Positions 10,041 to 18,831 of a stretch of DNA of 64,000 nucleotides are shown here, in pieces. The stretch covers positions 372,001-436,000 of the forward strand of contig NZ_JABEQM010000001.1 of assembly GCF_014174155.1 (NCBI RefSeq), read 5' to 3'. Each line of letters opens with the position of its first letter. Position 1 is the stretch's first letter. Under the pieces are notes generated by a model that saw nothing but the letters and a program-made list of their open reading frames with translations, had not been told where the DNA came from and did not search any database. This DNA comes from Gluconacetobacter tumulisoli (GTDB lineage: Bacteria > Pseudomonadota > Alphaproteobacteria > Acetobacterales > Acetobacteraceae). The position numbers were made by a program, and so were the translations under genes.

Positions 10041-10056
10041 CGCGGTCCGGATGGGC

Positions 10057-11538
10057 TCAGCCGGGTTGTGCGACGACCCCGTGCAAGGTCGGACGGGTGC
10101 CGTCGGCGCGGATGGCGCGGCGAAGGCGGACGAATTGCGCGATGAAGGCGGGATGTTCCTCCAGCCCCCATCCGGCGAACGCGGACATAGCCAGCGCCCG
10201 GCCGGGGTCGGGATCGCCGGCCAGCGCCAGGTCGTCCGGCGTCAGATGGGGTTCCGTTACCGTATAGACGGCCCCGTTATCGTCGGTTCCGCGCAGATAT
10301 TCGACGAAGCAGGCCAGCAGGAAGGCGATCCGGACCGGATCTCCGCCGCGTGCCAGCGTGCCGGTGGCGGTGTCCTTGACGAAGACCGGTAGTTTCGACG
10401 CGCTGTCCGAGGCGATGCGCAGCAACTGGTCGCTGATCGCCTGGTTGCGGAAGCGGCGCAGCAGCAGGGCGCCATATTCATGAAGTTCCATGCCCGGAGG
10501 CGCCCCCAGCAGCGGTTCGGCATCGAAGCCGAGATAGCGTTCGAGCAGTTCGATGACGTCCCGATCACGCATGATGTCGCTGACGATGCGGTAGCCCATC
10601 AGCACGCCCGGCAGGCCGAGCATGGAATGCGAGGCGTTGAGCATGCGCAGCTTGACCTGCTCGTACGGCGCCACGTCGCTGGTGAACAGGACGCCCGCGG
10701 CCTCAAGCGGCGGGCGTCCGGCGCAGAACGAATCCTCGACCACCCACTGGATGAAATCCTCGCAGAATACAGGGGCACGGTCGTCGACGCCGCTGGCGGC
10801 ATCCAGGCGTGCGATGTCGGCGTCGCGGACCGCGGGCGTGATGCGGTCCACCATCGTGCAGGGAAAGGTGACGTGGGTGGCGATCCAGTCGGCCAGTGCC
10901 GCGTCGCGGGCATGGGCCCAGGTCAGGAAGGCGGTGCGCGCGACATGGCCGTTATGGGGCAGGTTGTCGCAGGACAGGATGGTGAAGGGGCCGACGCCGG
11001 CGTCGCGCCGCTGGCGCAGGGCCTCGGTCAGCAGGCCGAAGACGGTGTGGGGCACGTCGCGGACCAGATCCTCGGCGATCGCGGGGTGGTCCAGCTGGAA
11101 CCGCCCGGCCTCGTCTACATAATAGCCGCCCTCGGTGACCGTCATGCTGACGATGCGGATCGCCGGGTCGGCCAGGCGGCGGATCGTTGCCGCGCGGTCG
11201 TCCGGGGCGTGGAGGTACTCCACGATCGACCCGATGACGCGGACGGTGTCCGGCGCGTCGGCCGGGCATTCCGTCAGGGTATACAACCCGTCCTGGGCGC
11301 GCAGGGCGCTGGCCTTCGCGCGTTCGCGCGCATCGTCCATGATGCCGATGCCCAGGATGCCCCAGTCCGTGTTGCCTGCGATGGCCAGGACGCGGTCGAA
11401 ATAGACGGCCTGGTGCGCGCGGTGGAAATTGCCGACGCTCATATGCGCGATGCCGGGACGGATCGCCGTCCTGTCATAGGTCGGAACGATGATCGCGGCG
11501 GGAAGCTGGCCGAGGGTCGTGGTATCGAGAGCCGGCAT
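10057..11538 (-). CDS. Mannitol 2-dehydrogenase family polyol dehydrogenase
   Basis: 493 aa, the same length as mannitol 2-dehydrogenase of Pseudomonas. The catalytic set Lys296, Asn301 and His304 lies in VKLRMLNASH, and the cofactor-side GIAHMSVGNFHRAHQA motif begins near residue 29. TVTEGGYY and SCDNLPHNG are also diagnostic of this long-chain, zinc-independent family. It interconverts mannitol and fructose (or arabitol/xylulose, mannonate/fructuronate in relatives) with NAD(P) in the cytoplasm. The resemblance favours mannitol over mannonate, but substrate is inferred. It stands 250 bp upstream of gcd on the same strand without a visible polyol transporter. Confidence 0.85.
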   Translation of the reverse strand: MPALDTTTLGQLPAAIIVPTYDRTAIRPGIAHMSVGNFHRAHQAVYFDRVLAIAGNTDWGILGIGIMDDARERAKASALRAQDGLYTLTECPADAPDTVRVIGSIVEYLHAPDDRAATIRRLADPAIRIVSMTVTEGGYYVDEAGRFQLDHPAIAEDLVRDVPHTVFGLLTEALRQRRDAGVGPFTILSCDNLPHNGHVARTAFLTWAHARDAALADWIATHVTFPCTMVDRITPAVRDADIARLDAASGVDDRAPVFCEDFIQWVVEDSFCAGRPPLEAAGVLFTSDVAPYEQVKLRMLNASHSMLGLPGVLMGYRIVSDIMRDRDVIELLERYLGFDAEPLLGAPPGMELHEYGALLLRRFRNQAISDQLLRIASDSASKLPVFVKDTATGTLARGGDPVRIAFLLACFVEYLRGTDDNGAVYTVTEPHLTPDDLALAGDPDPGRALAMSAFAGWGLEEHPAFIAQFVRLRRAIRADGTRPTLHGVVAQPG

Positions 11539-11642
11539 GACGGACTGTCCTGGCAGGAGAAGATCCGTACGCTCTATCGCGTTCCGCCCGAAGGGTTCGA
11601 GACGTTTTTACGCAACCGTGCTGCCCGCGGCACCGGCGTCGG

Positions 11643-11960
11643 TCACATAACTGGCGGAAGGTCCGCCAGGTACGTGCGGATCAGATCGTCGCGTTCGCGT
11701 TCCAGCGGGTCGCGGCAGGGGGCCACGCCGGCGCGGCGGTACCAGTAGGCCGCGTTCGCGTCATCGCCCTCGCGCCGATGCAGGTAGGCATGCACCCGGC
11801 AGGCCGGCCGGGTCGCGCCGTCCTCCACCAGATCGTGCGCGCCGTGCCAGTCCCCTCGCGCATCGTGCCACAGGGCGCGCAGATGCGGCGGCAGCGCCGG
11901 CGGCGGCGCGTCGCCGTCGAGCGAGAGATGGAAGGTGCGGGCGTCGAGTTGTCGGGTCAT
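11643..11960 (-). CDS. Conserved hypothetical protein, 105 aa
   Basis: A small cytoplasmic protein without signal peptide or membrane segment. The ATG at 11960 is chosen because the central sequence (LWHDARGDWHGAHDLVED, AYLHRREGDDANAAYWYRRAG) resembles small conserved proteins I recall from other alphaproteobacteria. The repeated DWxxAH and DxxNAxYWYRRAG features are aromatic- and histidine-rich, somewhat like a short helical repeat. Function is not known. It is divergent from rpmI and does not seem to share an operon with any neighbour. Confidence 0.75.
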   Translation of the reverse strand: MTRQLDARTFHLSLDGDAPPPALPPHLRALWHDARGDWHGAHDLVEDGATRPACRVHAYLHRREGDDANAAYWYRRAGVAPCRDPLERERDDLIRTYLADLPPVM

Positions 11961-12035
11961 GGGGTATAGATCGGGCGGTTTGGCGCGATTTTCCACCCTG
12001 CGGCACGGCCGGGTGCGATTCGCGCGCCAAGGGGC

Positions 12036-12064
12036 TTGATCGGGCCGCGCCCCTTGTTTATAGG
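12036..12064 (+). promoter_or_regulatory. Putative promoter of rpmI-rplT
   Basis: TTGATC (12036-12041) and TATAGG (12059-12064) are 17 bp apart. This leaves a leader of about 95 bases that contains GC-rich inverted repeats and could hold L20 autoregulation, as known for other bacteria. Each hexamer matches consensus at four positions. Confidence 0.4.
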
Positions 12065-12167
12065 CAGCCCCCTGTTCGCGCGTCCGGGCCTGGAATGGGC
12101 ATGCCCGGCCGTGACCGCTGCCTGAGTGCCGCCCTGCGGCCGCAGCCTGTAGATGAAGGAGATGAAA

Positions 12168-12371
12168 ATGCCCAAGATGAAGACCAAGTCGTCGGTCAAG
12201 AAGCGGTTCAAGATCACCGCGACCGGCAAGGTGCTGGCGGGGCCGGGCAACAAGCGCCATGGCCTGATCAACCGTTCGCAGAAGATGAAGCGCACGAACC
12301 GCGGTTCGCAGACGTTGACCGAGATGGACGGCCGCACTGTGAAGCAGTGGGCCCCCTACGGGCTGGCATAA
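12168..12371 (+). CDS. rpmI: 50S ribosomal protein L35
   Basis: 67 aa, basic, with the L35 hallmarks [15 protein letters not shown] at the start and a GKRH-like [12 protein letters not shown] segment in the middle. A strong GAAGGAG site precedes the ATG. rplT follows 14 bp downstream, so the two are co-transcribed and coordinately made. Unlike in many bacteria, infC does not precede it; the gene upstream is on the other strand. Confidence 0.97.
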   Translation: MPKMKTKSSVKKRFKITATGKVLAGPGNKRHGLINRSQKMKRTNRGSQTLTEMDGRTVKQWAPYGLA

Positions 12372-12385
12372 GGAGCACCTGAGAC

Positions 12386-12748
12386 ATGGCACGTGTAAAG
12401 CGGGGTGTGACCACCCACGCCCGTCACAAGAAGGTTCTCGATCAGTCCAAGGGCTATCGCGGCCGGTCCTCGACCAACTACCGCATCGCGCTGGAGCGCC
12501 TGGAAAAGGCCCTGCGCTATGCCTATCGTGACCGTCGGAACAAGAAGCGCGATTTCCGCGCCCTGTGGATCCAGCGCATCAACGCGGCCGTCCGCGAGCA
12601 TGGCCTGACCTACAGCAAGTTCATCTACGGCCTCGACAAGGCCGGGATCGAGATCGACCGCAAGGTGCTGGCCGCCATCGCGTTCGACGATGCCGCGACC
12701 TTCGCCGAGATCGTCAAGCAGGCCCAGGCCGCGCTGGCCGCCGCCTGA
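12386..12748 (+). CDS. rplT: 50S ribosomal protein L20
   Basis: 120 aa, the standard length. The basic N-terminal arm ([16 protein letters not shown]) that threads into 23S rRNA, the helical segment [23 protein letters not shown] and the YSKFIYGL motif identify L20. It has its own AAGGAG site in the rpmI-rplT gap. In several bacteria L20 represses its own operon; the leader upstream of rpmI could serve this here, which is inference. A strong hairpin follows the gene. Confidence 0.97.
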   Translation: MARVKRGVTTHARHKKVLDQSKGYRGRSSTNYRIALERLEKALRYAYRDRRNKKRDFRALWIQRINAAVREHGLTYSKFIYGLDKAGIEIDRKVLAAIAFDDAATFAEIVKQAQAALAAA

Positions 12749-12780
12749 GCGACGTTCCCCGCGATCTGCGCTTTACGGCA

Positions 12781-12808
12781 CGGGCCACCCCACAAGGGTG
12801 GCCCGTTT
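12781..12808 (+). terminator. Hairpin after rplT, terminator or pheST attenuator
   Basis: CGGGCCACCC pairs perfectly with GGGTGGCCCG (10 bp) around the loop CACAA, followed by only TTT. It lies 32 bp after rplT and about 180 bp before pheS. The stem is strong but the short T run makes partial read-through into pheST plausible. Confidence 0.6.
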
Positions 12809-12861
12809 CGCATTTGGGGGGTTTATTCGGCGCGACGGAGCCTGTATCTGCCGCGTGCGCA

Positions 12862-12882
12862 AAAACAACATATGGTTGTTTT
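12862..12882. promoter_or_regulatory. AT-rich dyad in the rplT-pheS gap
   Basis: AAAACAAC and GTTGTTTT are perfect 8-bp arms around ATATG, in a gap that is otherwise GC-rich. It could be a protein-binding operator or part of a leader structure upstream of pheS. No promoter hexamers are clear near it. Confidence 0.35.
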
Positions 12883-12986
12883 GTGGTTGATATGCTTGTC
12901 GTCACGCCGCGCGACGGACGATCTGCGACGAACCGATTATGTGGCATGACCGGTCCTGGCCGGTGCCCAAGCCCGAGCGAGGTGCC

Positions 12987-14060
12987 ATGAGCGACGATCT
13001 CGAGACCCTGCGGCAGGAGACGCTGGCCGCCCTGGCCGCCGCCGCCGATCGGCGGGAATGGGACGCCATCCGCGTGGGGACGCTGGGCAAGTCCGGACGC
13101 CTGACCGCGCTGCTGAAGGAACTGGGGCGGATGACGCCCGACGCGCGCAAGCTGCGGGGTGCCGCGGTGAACCGCCTGCGCGACGAATTGTCCCGCGCGA
13201 TCGAAGAGCGCGGTGCCGCGATCGAGGCCGAGATCCTGAACGCCCGCCTGGTGGCGGAACGCGTCGACGTCACCCTGCCGACGCCGCCGGACCGCACGGG
13301 CATGATCCATCCGATCAGCCGCACGATGGAGGAAATGACCGCCATCTTCGGCGCCATGGGCTTCCGCGTGGCCGAGGGGCCGGACATCGAGACCGACTGG
13401 CACAATTTCTCGGCGCTGAACACGCCGGACCATCATCCGGCCCGCACCGACCAGGACACGTTCTACCTGCCGGCCGAGGGCAGCGGGGGGAACCGCGCGC
13501 GCGTGCTACGTACCCAGACCTCGGGCGTGCAGATCCGCACCATGCTGGCCGAGACGCCGCCGATCCGCATCATCGCGCCGGGCCGCACCTATCGCGCCGA
13601 CCATGACGCCACCCATTCGCCGATGTTCCATCAGTGCGAGGGGCTGGTGATCGACCGGGGAATCACGCTGGCCCATCTCAAGGGCTGCCTGACCGATTTC
13701 CTGCGCGCCTTCTTCGGCAAGCCCGACCTGCCGGTGCGTTTCCGCGCCTCGTACTTCCCCTTCACCGAACCGTCGATGGAGGTCGATATCGGCTGGTCGC
13801 GCAAGAGCGGCGAGATCGGCGGCGGCGGCGACTGGCTGGAGGTCCTGGGTTCCGGCATGGTGCATCCGCGCGTGCTGGCGAATTGCGGCCTGGACCCGCG
13901 CGAATGGCAGGGATTCGCCTTCGGGATGGGGATCGAACGCCTGACGATGCTGCGCCACGGCATCCCGGACCTGCGCTCGTTCTACGAGAGCGACGTGCGC
14001 TGGCTGCGCCATTACGGCACCAGCCCGCTGTCCCCGGCCCTGCTGCATGAAGGTCTCTGA
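12987..14060 (+). CDS. pheS: Phenylalanine--tRNA ligase alpha subunit
   Basis: 357 aa from the ATG at 12987, where alignable sequence begins; an in-frame ATG at 12939 would add 16 unrelated residues. The N-terminal coiled coil (residues 1-90) contacts tRNA. The class II motifs are visible: HPISRTMEEMTAIFGAMGF, TSGVQIRTM, the motif 2 arginine in PGRTYRADHDATHSPMFHQCEG, and motif 3 in FAFGMGIERLTMLRHGIPDLR. It forms the alpha2-beta2 enzyme with PheT, which starts 3 bp downstream. Expression may depend on the hairpin in the leader. Confidence 0.97.
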   Translation: MSDDLETLRQETLAALAAAADRREWDAIRVGTLGKSGRLTALLKELGRMTPDARKLRGAAVNRLRDELSRAIEERGAAIEAEILNARLVAERVDVTLPTPPDRTGMIHPISRTMEEMTAIFGAMGFRVAEGPDIETDWHNFSALNTPDHHPARTDQDTFYLPAEGSGGNRARVLRTQTSGVQIRTMLAETPPIRIIAPGRTYRADHDATHSPMFHQCEGLVIDRGITLAHLKGCLTDFLRAFFGKPDLPVRFRASYFPFTEPSMEVDIGWSRKSGEIGGGGDWLEVLGSGMVHPRVLANCGLDPREWQGFAFGMGIERLTMLRHGIPDLRSFYESDVRWLRHYGTSPLSPALLHEGL

Positions 14061-14063
14061 GCG

Positions 14064-16526
14064 ATGAAGTTCACCCTGTCCTGGCTGCACGATCACCTCG
14101 ACACCACGGCGCCGCTCGAGGAGATCTGCAAGACGCTGAACACGATCGGGCTGGAGGTCGAGGGCGTCGAGGAACCCGGCGCAGCGCTGGCGGCCTTCCG
14201 CACGGCCCGCATCGTCGAGGCAGTCCAGCATCCCAACGCCGATCGCCTGCGCGTCTGCCGCGTCGACGCCGGGCCCGGGTTCGAGGCGGTGCAGGTGGTC
14301 TGCGGCGCACCGAACGCCCGCACCGGCCTGGCCGTGATCTTCGCCCCGCCGGGGACCTGGGTTCCGGGCCTGGACATCACCATCAAGGCCGGCGCGATCC
14401 GGGGCGAGACCAGTGGCGGCATGCTGTGCTCGCTGCGGGAACTGGGCCTGGGCGAGGAACATGACGGCATCGCCGAACTGCCCGCCGATACCATTCCCGG
14501 TCAGTCCTATGCCGATTTCGCCGGATTGAACGACGCGGTGATCGAAATCGCCGTCACGCCGAACCGGGGCGACGCGCTGGCGGTGCGTGGCATCGCCCGC
14601 GACCTGGCGGCCGCCGGGATCGGCCATCTGCGGCCCTGGCTGGCGGAAACGGTCGAGGGCACGTTCGATTCGCCGATCGGCTGGGCCAACCTGTTTCCCG
14701 AAGCCTGCCCGTGGGTGCTGGGGCGGACGATTCGCGGCCTGCGCAACGGCCCCAGCCCGGACTGGCTGCAGAACCGCCTGCGGGCGGTGGGGCTGCGGCC
14801 GATTTCCGCCCTGGTCGATATCACCAATTTCTTCGCCTATGACCTCGGCCGGCCGTTGCATGTCTTCGACGCGGACCGCGTGACCGGCGACCTGCTGACA
14901 ATCTGCCGTGGCGCGGGCGAGGCGTTCCAGGCGCTGGACGGGCGCGAGATCGTGGTCTCGCCCGAAGATTGCGTGATCGCCGACACGGCCGGGGTGCAGT
15001 CCCTGGCGGGTATCATGGGCGGGGATGCGACCGGCGTCACCGCCGAGACGACCAGCGTGTTCGTGGAATGCGCGCTGTTCGACCCGGTGCGGATTGCCCT
15101 CAGCGGCCGTCGCCTGGGCCTGCATTCCGACGCCCGACATCGGTTCGAGCGCGGCGTGGACCAGGCCCTGCCGGTGGCGGCGCTGGAGGCCGCGAGCCGC
15201 ATGATCATCGAACTGTGCGGCGGCGAGGCCAGCGAGGTCGTGTCCGCCGGCGCGGCCCCGGCCTGGCAGCGCGAGGCCCGGCTGCGCTTCGCGCGCATCG
15301 CGGGGCTGGGCGGCGTTGACGTTCCGGCCGACGAGGCCGTTGCGGCGCTGGAGGGCCTGGGCTTCGCCGTGCGCCGGCGCGATGCGGACGAGGTGCTGGT
15401 CGACGTGCCGTCCTGGCGCAACGACATTGCCATGCCCATGGTCCTGGACCAGGCGCCCGGGCTGGATCCGGCGCGGGCGCGCCAGGCGGAAGACGGCGCG
15501 CGGACCGTCGACGCGGAATGCGACCTGATCGAGGAAATCCTGCGCCTGCGCGGGCTGGATTCCATCCCGCCGGTCTCGCTGCCCGCGCTGTCCGCCGTGC
15601 CGCTGCCCGCCCTGACCCCGCGCCAGGTGCGCGCGGCCGCCGCGCGGCGGGTCCTGGCATCTCGCGGCCTGATGGAGACGGTGGGCTATTCCTTCGTGGC
15701 GCAGGCCGCCGCCGCCCGGTTCGGCGACGTGCCGGAGGGGCTGCGCCTGCTGAACCCGATCGCGGCGGACCTGGACCAGATGCGGCCGACGCCGATGGTC
15801 AACCTGCTGTCGGCGATCGAGCGCAACGCGGCGCGCGGCTATCCCGACCTGGGCCTGTTCGAGGTCGGGCCGGGCTTTTCCGCCGACGGGCAGACGCAGA
15901 TCGCGACCGCGCTGTACAGCGGCCACACCCCGCGCTTTCCCGGACGCACGGCGCAGGCCGTCAGCCTGTGGGATGCCAAGGCCGATGCCTTTGCCGTCCT
16001 GGCGGCGCTGGGCGCGCCGGTCGAGGGCGTGCAGGTCACGGCGGACGCGCCGGGCCATTATCATCCGGGCCGCTCGGGCGTAATCCGGCAGGGGCCGCGC
16101 GTCGTGCTGGGGTATTTCGGGCAGATGCATCCGGCGCTGTTGGCCGGGCGCGGCCTGGATCGGCCGGTCGTCGGATTCGAACTGTTCCTGGATGCGATCG
16201 CCGAGCCGAAGCGCCGTCGCCGGGCGGCGCCCGACCTGTCACCGTTCCAGCCGGTGCGTCGTGATTTCGCCTTCGTCGTGACCCGCGACGTGGCGGCGGA
16301 CGCGGTCCTGCGCGCGGCCAGGGGGGCGGAACGAACCCTGATTTCCGGCATCAGCCTGTTCGATGTGTATGAGGGCGACAAGGTGCCGGAGGGCCATAAA
16401 TCCCTGGGCGTCGAAATCGTCCTGCAACCCGCCGAGCGCAGCCTGACGGATGCCGAGATCGAGGCGGTGTCCGACAAGGTCGTGGTCGCGGTGTCGCGCG
16501 CCTGCGGCGCGGTGCTGCGCGGCTGA
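14064..16526 (+). CDS. pheT: Phenylalanine--tRNA ligase beta subunit
   Basis: 820 aa. The N-terminal tRNA-binding OB domain covers about residues 40-150 (VEAVQHPNADRLRVCRVDAG), then B3/B4 editing regions, the B5 domain near 400-495 and the C-terminal FDX-ACB anticodon-binding domain (FQPVRRDFAFVVTRDV onwards). Within B5, the usual short link between SWRNDI (450-455) and DLIEEILRLRGLD (from 487) is extended by about 27 residues rich in Ala, Asp and Arg. This insert is in frame and of normal codon use, so it is a lineage insertion, not an error. The gene follows pheS by 3 bp. Confidence 0.96.
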   Translation: MKFTLSWLHDHLDTTAPLEEICKTLNTIGLEVEGVEEPGAALAAFRTARIVEAVQHPNADRLRVCRVDAGPGFEAVQVVCGAPNARTGLAVIFAPPGTWVPGLDITIKAGAIRGETSGGMLCSLRELGLGEEHDGIAELPADTIPGQSYADFAGLNDAVIEIAVTPNRGDALAVRGIARDLAAAGIGHLRPWLAETVEGTFDSPIGWANLFPEACPWVLGRTIRGLRNGPSPDWLQNRLRAVGLRPISALVDITNFFAYDLGRPLHVFDADRVTGDLLTICRGAGEAFQALDGREIVVSPEDCVIADTAGVQSLAGIMGGDATGVTAETTSVFVECALFDPVRIALSGRRLGLHSDARHRFERGVDQALPVAALEAASRMIIELCGGEASEVVSAGAAPAWQREARLRFARIAGLGGVDVPADEAVAALEGLGFAVRRRDADEVLVDVPSWRNDIAMPMVLDQAPGLDPARARQAEDGARTVDAECDLIEEILRLRGLDSIPPVSLPALSAVPLPALTPRQVRAAAARRVLASRGLMETVGYSFVAQAAAARFGDVPEGLRLLNPIAADLDQMRPTPMVNLLSAIERNAARGYPDLGLFEVGPGFSADGQTQIATALYSGHTPRFPGRTAQAVSLWDAKADAFAVLAALGAPVEGVQVTADAPGHYHPGRSGVIRQGPRVVLGYFGQMHPALLAGRGLDRPVVGFELFLDAIAEPKRRRRAAPDLSPFQPVRRDFAFVVTRDVAADAVLRAARGAERTLISGISLFDVYEGDKVPEGHKSLGVEIVLQPAERSLTDAEIEAVSDKVVVAVSRACGAVLRG

Positions 16527-16556
16527 TCGGCCGGGTGGGGCAAAAGGGGAGCGGGG

Positions 16557-17594
16557 ATGACCGGGACGATCAGGCTGGCGGCGGTCTGCGTGGCCGTGAT
16601 GTGCGAAATGGCCGGCGCCGGGCGCGCGATGGCGACGGACATCATCGGCGCGGGATCCAGCTTCGGCGCGCCGATCTATGGCGCATGGGCCAGGGACGCG
16701 CGGCAGGCGACCGGGATCGCCCTGAATTATCAATCCATCGGGTCCGGCGCCGGGCAGAACCAGGTACTGGCCCGCACGGTCGATTTCGGGGCGTCGGATG
16801 CGCCGATGACCGACGCGCGCCTGCGTGCCGGCCGCCTGATGCAGTTTCCGACGGTGATGGGCGCGGTCGTGCCGGTGGTGAATTTGCCCGGGCTCGGCGC
16901 CGGTCGGTTGCGTCTGACGGGACCGTTGCTGGCGGCGCTGTATGCCGGCGACATCACCGAATGGAACGATCCGCGCATCGCCGCCGTCAATCCGGGTGTT
17001 GCGCTGCCGGACATCCCGGTGGCGCCGGTGCGCCGGGCCGACGGGTCGGGCACGACCTTCGTGTTCACGTCCTACCTGTCGCGAATGTCGCCGGCCTGGA
17101 AGCGGGACCAGGGGGCGGCGACCTCGATCGCCTGGCCGACGGGCGAGGGCGCACGCGGCAATGACGGCGTCGCCGCCGCCGTGCGCAATACCGAAGGGGC
17201 GATCGGCTATGTCGAATATGCCTTCGCCGCGCGGAACGGGATGAGCATGGTGCTGCTGCGCGACCGCAACGGCGATTTTGCCGCGGCCGGCGCCGATGGC
17301 TTCGCGGCCGCCGCGCGATCGGCGGACTGGTCCGACACGGCGACCTTTACGGTGGACCTGCTGGATGCGCCGGGGGCGGGGGCCTGGCCGATCATGTCCG
17401 CGACCTACGTCCTCGTACCCGTCGACCCTGCAGATCCGGCGCGGGCGGGCGCGGTGCTGCGGTTCTTCGACTGGGCCTTCCGCAATGGCGACGCGGCCGC
17501 GCGGGCCTTGCAGTACGTGCCGCTGCCGGATGCGGTGAAGGCCGATATCCGGCATGGCTGGTCCGTCATCCAGGGTGTCACGCCCCCGGCATGA
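16557..17594 (+). CDS. pstS: Phosphate-binding periplasmic protein PstS
   Basis: 345 aa. A Sec signal peptide ends near ARAMA (residue about 26), then IIGAGSSFGAPIYGAWA, the phosphate-binding start of PstS. Further contacts appear in SIGSGAGQNQV, FGASDAPM and RADGSGTTFVFTSYLS. It delivers phosphate to the PstCAB importer. A GGGGAGCGGGG stretch precedes the ATG. No pstC, pstA, pstB or phoU gene follows; lpxB is next, 46 bp away. It may be a stray duplicate or serve a Pst system encoded elsewhere. Confidence 0.9.
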   Translation: MTGTIRLAAVCVAVMCEMAGAGRAMATDIIGAGSSFGAPIYGAWARDARQATGIALNYQSIGSGAGQNQVLARTVDFGASDAPMTDARLRAGRLMQFPTVMGAVVPVVNLPGLGAGRLRLTGPLLAALYAGDITEWNDPRIAAVNPGVALPDIPVAPVRRADGSGTTFVFTSYLSRMSPAWKRDQGAATSIAWPTGEGARGNDGVAAAVRNTEGAIGYVEYAFAARNGMSMVLLRDRNGDFAAAGADGFAAAARSADWSDTATFTVDLLDAPGAGAWPIMSATYVLVPVDPADPARAGAVLRFFDWAFRNGDAAARALQYVPLPDAVKADIRHGWSVIQGVTPPA

Positions 17595-17640
17595 CCGGGG
17601 CGGGTTTGCGCCGGCGGTCGAAGAACGTTAGGCCCATCCC

Positions 17641-18831
17641 ATGACCCAAGATGACAGCCGCGCCGCGCCGCGCACGATCTGGATCCTGGCGGGCGAGGCC
17701 AGCGGCGACGTGCTGGGCGCGCGCCTGATGGCGGCGTTGCGCGCCCGTGACCCGGCCCTGCGTTTCGCCGGCGTCGGCGGCACGCGCATGGAAGGCGAGG
17801 GGCTGGCCAGCCTGTTTCCCCTGCGCGACCTGGCGGTCATGGGGCTGGTGGAAGTCCTGCCGCGCCTGCGCCATCTGTCGCGCCGCCTGGACCAGGCGGT
17901 GGAGCATATCCGCCGCACCATGCCGGACGCCGTCGTCACGGTCGACAGCCCGGGCTTTGCCCTGCGGCTGCTGCGCCGTATCGCGGGCCTGGACATTCCG
18001 CGCATTCATTACGTGGCCCCGCAGGTCTGGGCGTGGCGCGAGCACCGGGTGAGGGAGTTTCCCGGCCTGTGGGACCGGCTGCTGTGCCTGCTGCCGTTCG
18101 AGCCCGAATTTTTCGGCCGTCATGGGCTGGAGGCACGTTTCGTCGGCCACCCCGTGCTGCAATCCGGCGCCGACCGCGGAGATGGCGCGGCCTTTCGCGC
18201 GCGGCATGGCATCGCATCCGACGCGCCCGTCCTGATCCTGATGCCCGGCAGCCGCCGGTCCGAGGCGCCGCGCCTGCTGCCGGTCTTCGGCGCGACCTTG
18301 CGCCTTCTGCGCGACTCCTGCCCCGGGATCGTGCCTGTCGTCCCGGTATCCCCGGTCGTGGCCGACACCGTGCGGCGCGGGGTCGCCGACTGGCCGGTCC
18401 AGCCGGTGATCGTGACCGAACCGGACGACAAGCACGATGCCTTCGCGGCGGCCGGGGCGGCGCTGACGAAATCGGGGACGTCGACCCTGGAACTGGCGCT
18501 GGCCGGGGTGCCCATGGCGGTGACCTACCGGGTCAATCCGCTGACGGCGGCGATGGCACGGCGCCTGATCCGCGTGCCCTATGTGGCGATGGTCAATCTG
18601 CTGGCCGGCCACCGGCTGGTGCCCGAACTGCTGCAGGAACGCTGCCGCCCGGACCTGCTGGCCGCGACGGTGCGTCGCCTGCTGACGGACGGGCGCGCCG
18701 CCGCCCTGCAGCAGGCGGGCTTCCACGCCGTGGTCGCGGCGCTGGCCGCCCCGGCGGGCGACCCGGCCGATGTCGCGGCGGCGGATATCCTGGCCATGCT
18801 GGACGCGCGAGACGGTCCCGCCCGCCGCTGA
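17641..18831 (+). CDS. lpxB: Lipid-A-disaccharide synthase
   Basis: 396 aa, GT19 family. It joins UDP-2,3-diacylglucosamine to lipid X at the inner membrane to give the lipid A disaccharide. The start ILAGEASGDVLGARLMAAL is diagnostic, as are GVGGTRMEGEG, VDSPGFALRL, HYVAPQVWAWREHRV and TKSGTSTLELALAGVPM. Length is normal. It is not in the usual lpxD-fabZ-lpxA-lpxB order; pstS precedes it and a small minus-strand gene meets it end to end with no gap. Confidence 0.95.
   Translation: MTQDDSRAAPRTIWILAGEASGDVLGARLMAALRARDPALRFAGVGGTRMEGEGLASLFPLRDLAVMGLVEVLPRLRHLSRRLDQAVEHIRRTMPDAVVTVDSPGFALRLLRRIAGLDIPRIHYVAPQVWAWREHRVREFPGLWDRLLCLLPFEPEFFGRHGLEARFVGHPVLQSGADRGDGAAFRARHGIASDAPVLILMPGSRRSEAPRLLPVFGATLRLLRDSCPGIVPVVPVSPVVADTVRRGVADWPVQPVIVTEPDDKHDAFAAAGAALTKSGTSTLELALAGVPMAVTYRVNPLTAAMARRLIRVPYVAMVNLLAGHRLVPELLQERCRPDLLAATVRRLLTDGRAAALQQAGFHAVVAALAAPAGDPADVAAADILAMLDARDGPARR

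Noticed and set aside
13506-16130. Minus-strand open frame of 874 codons opposite pheST
   Set aside because: Antisense to well-identified genes with no recognisable motifs.
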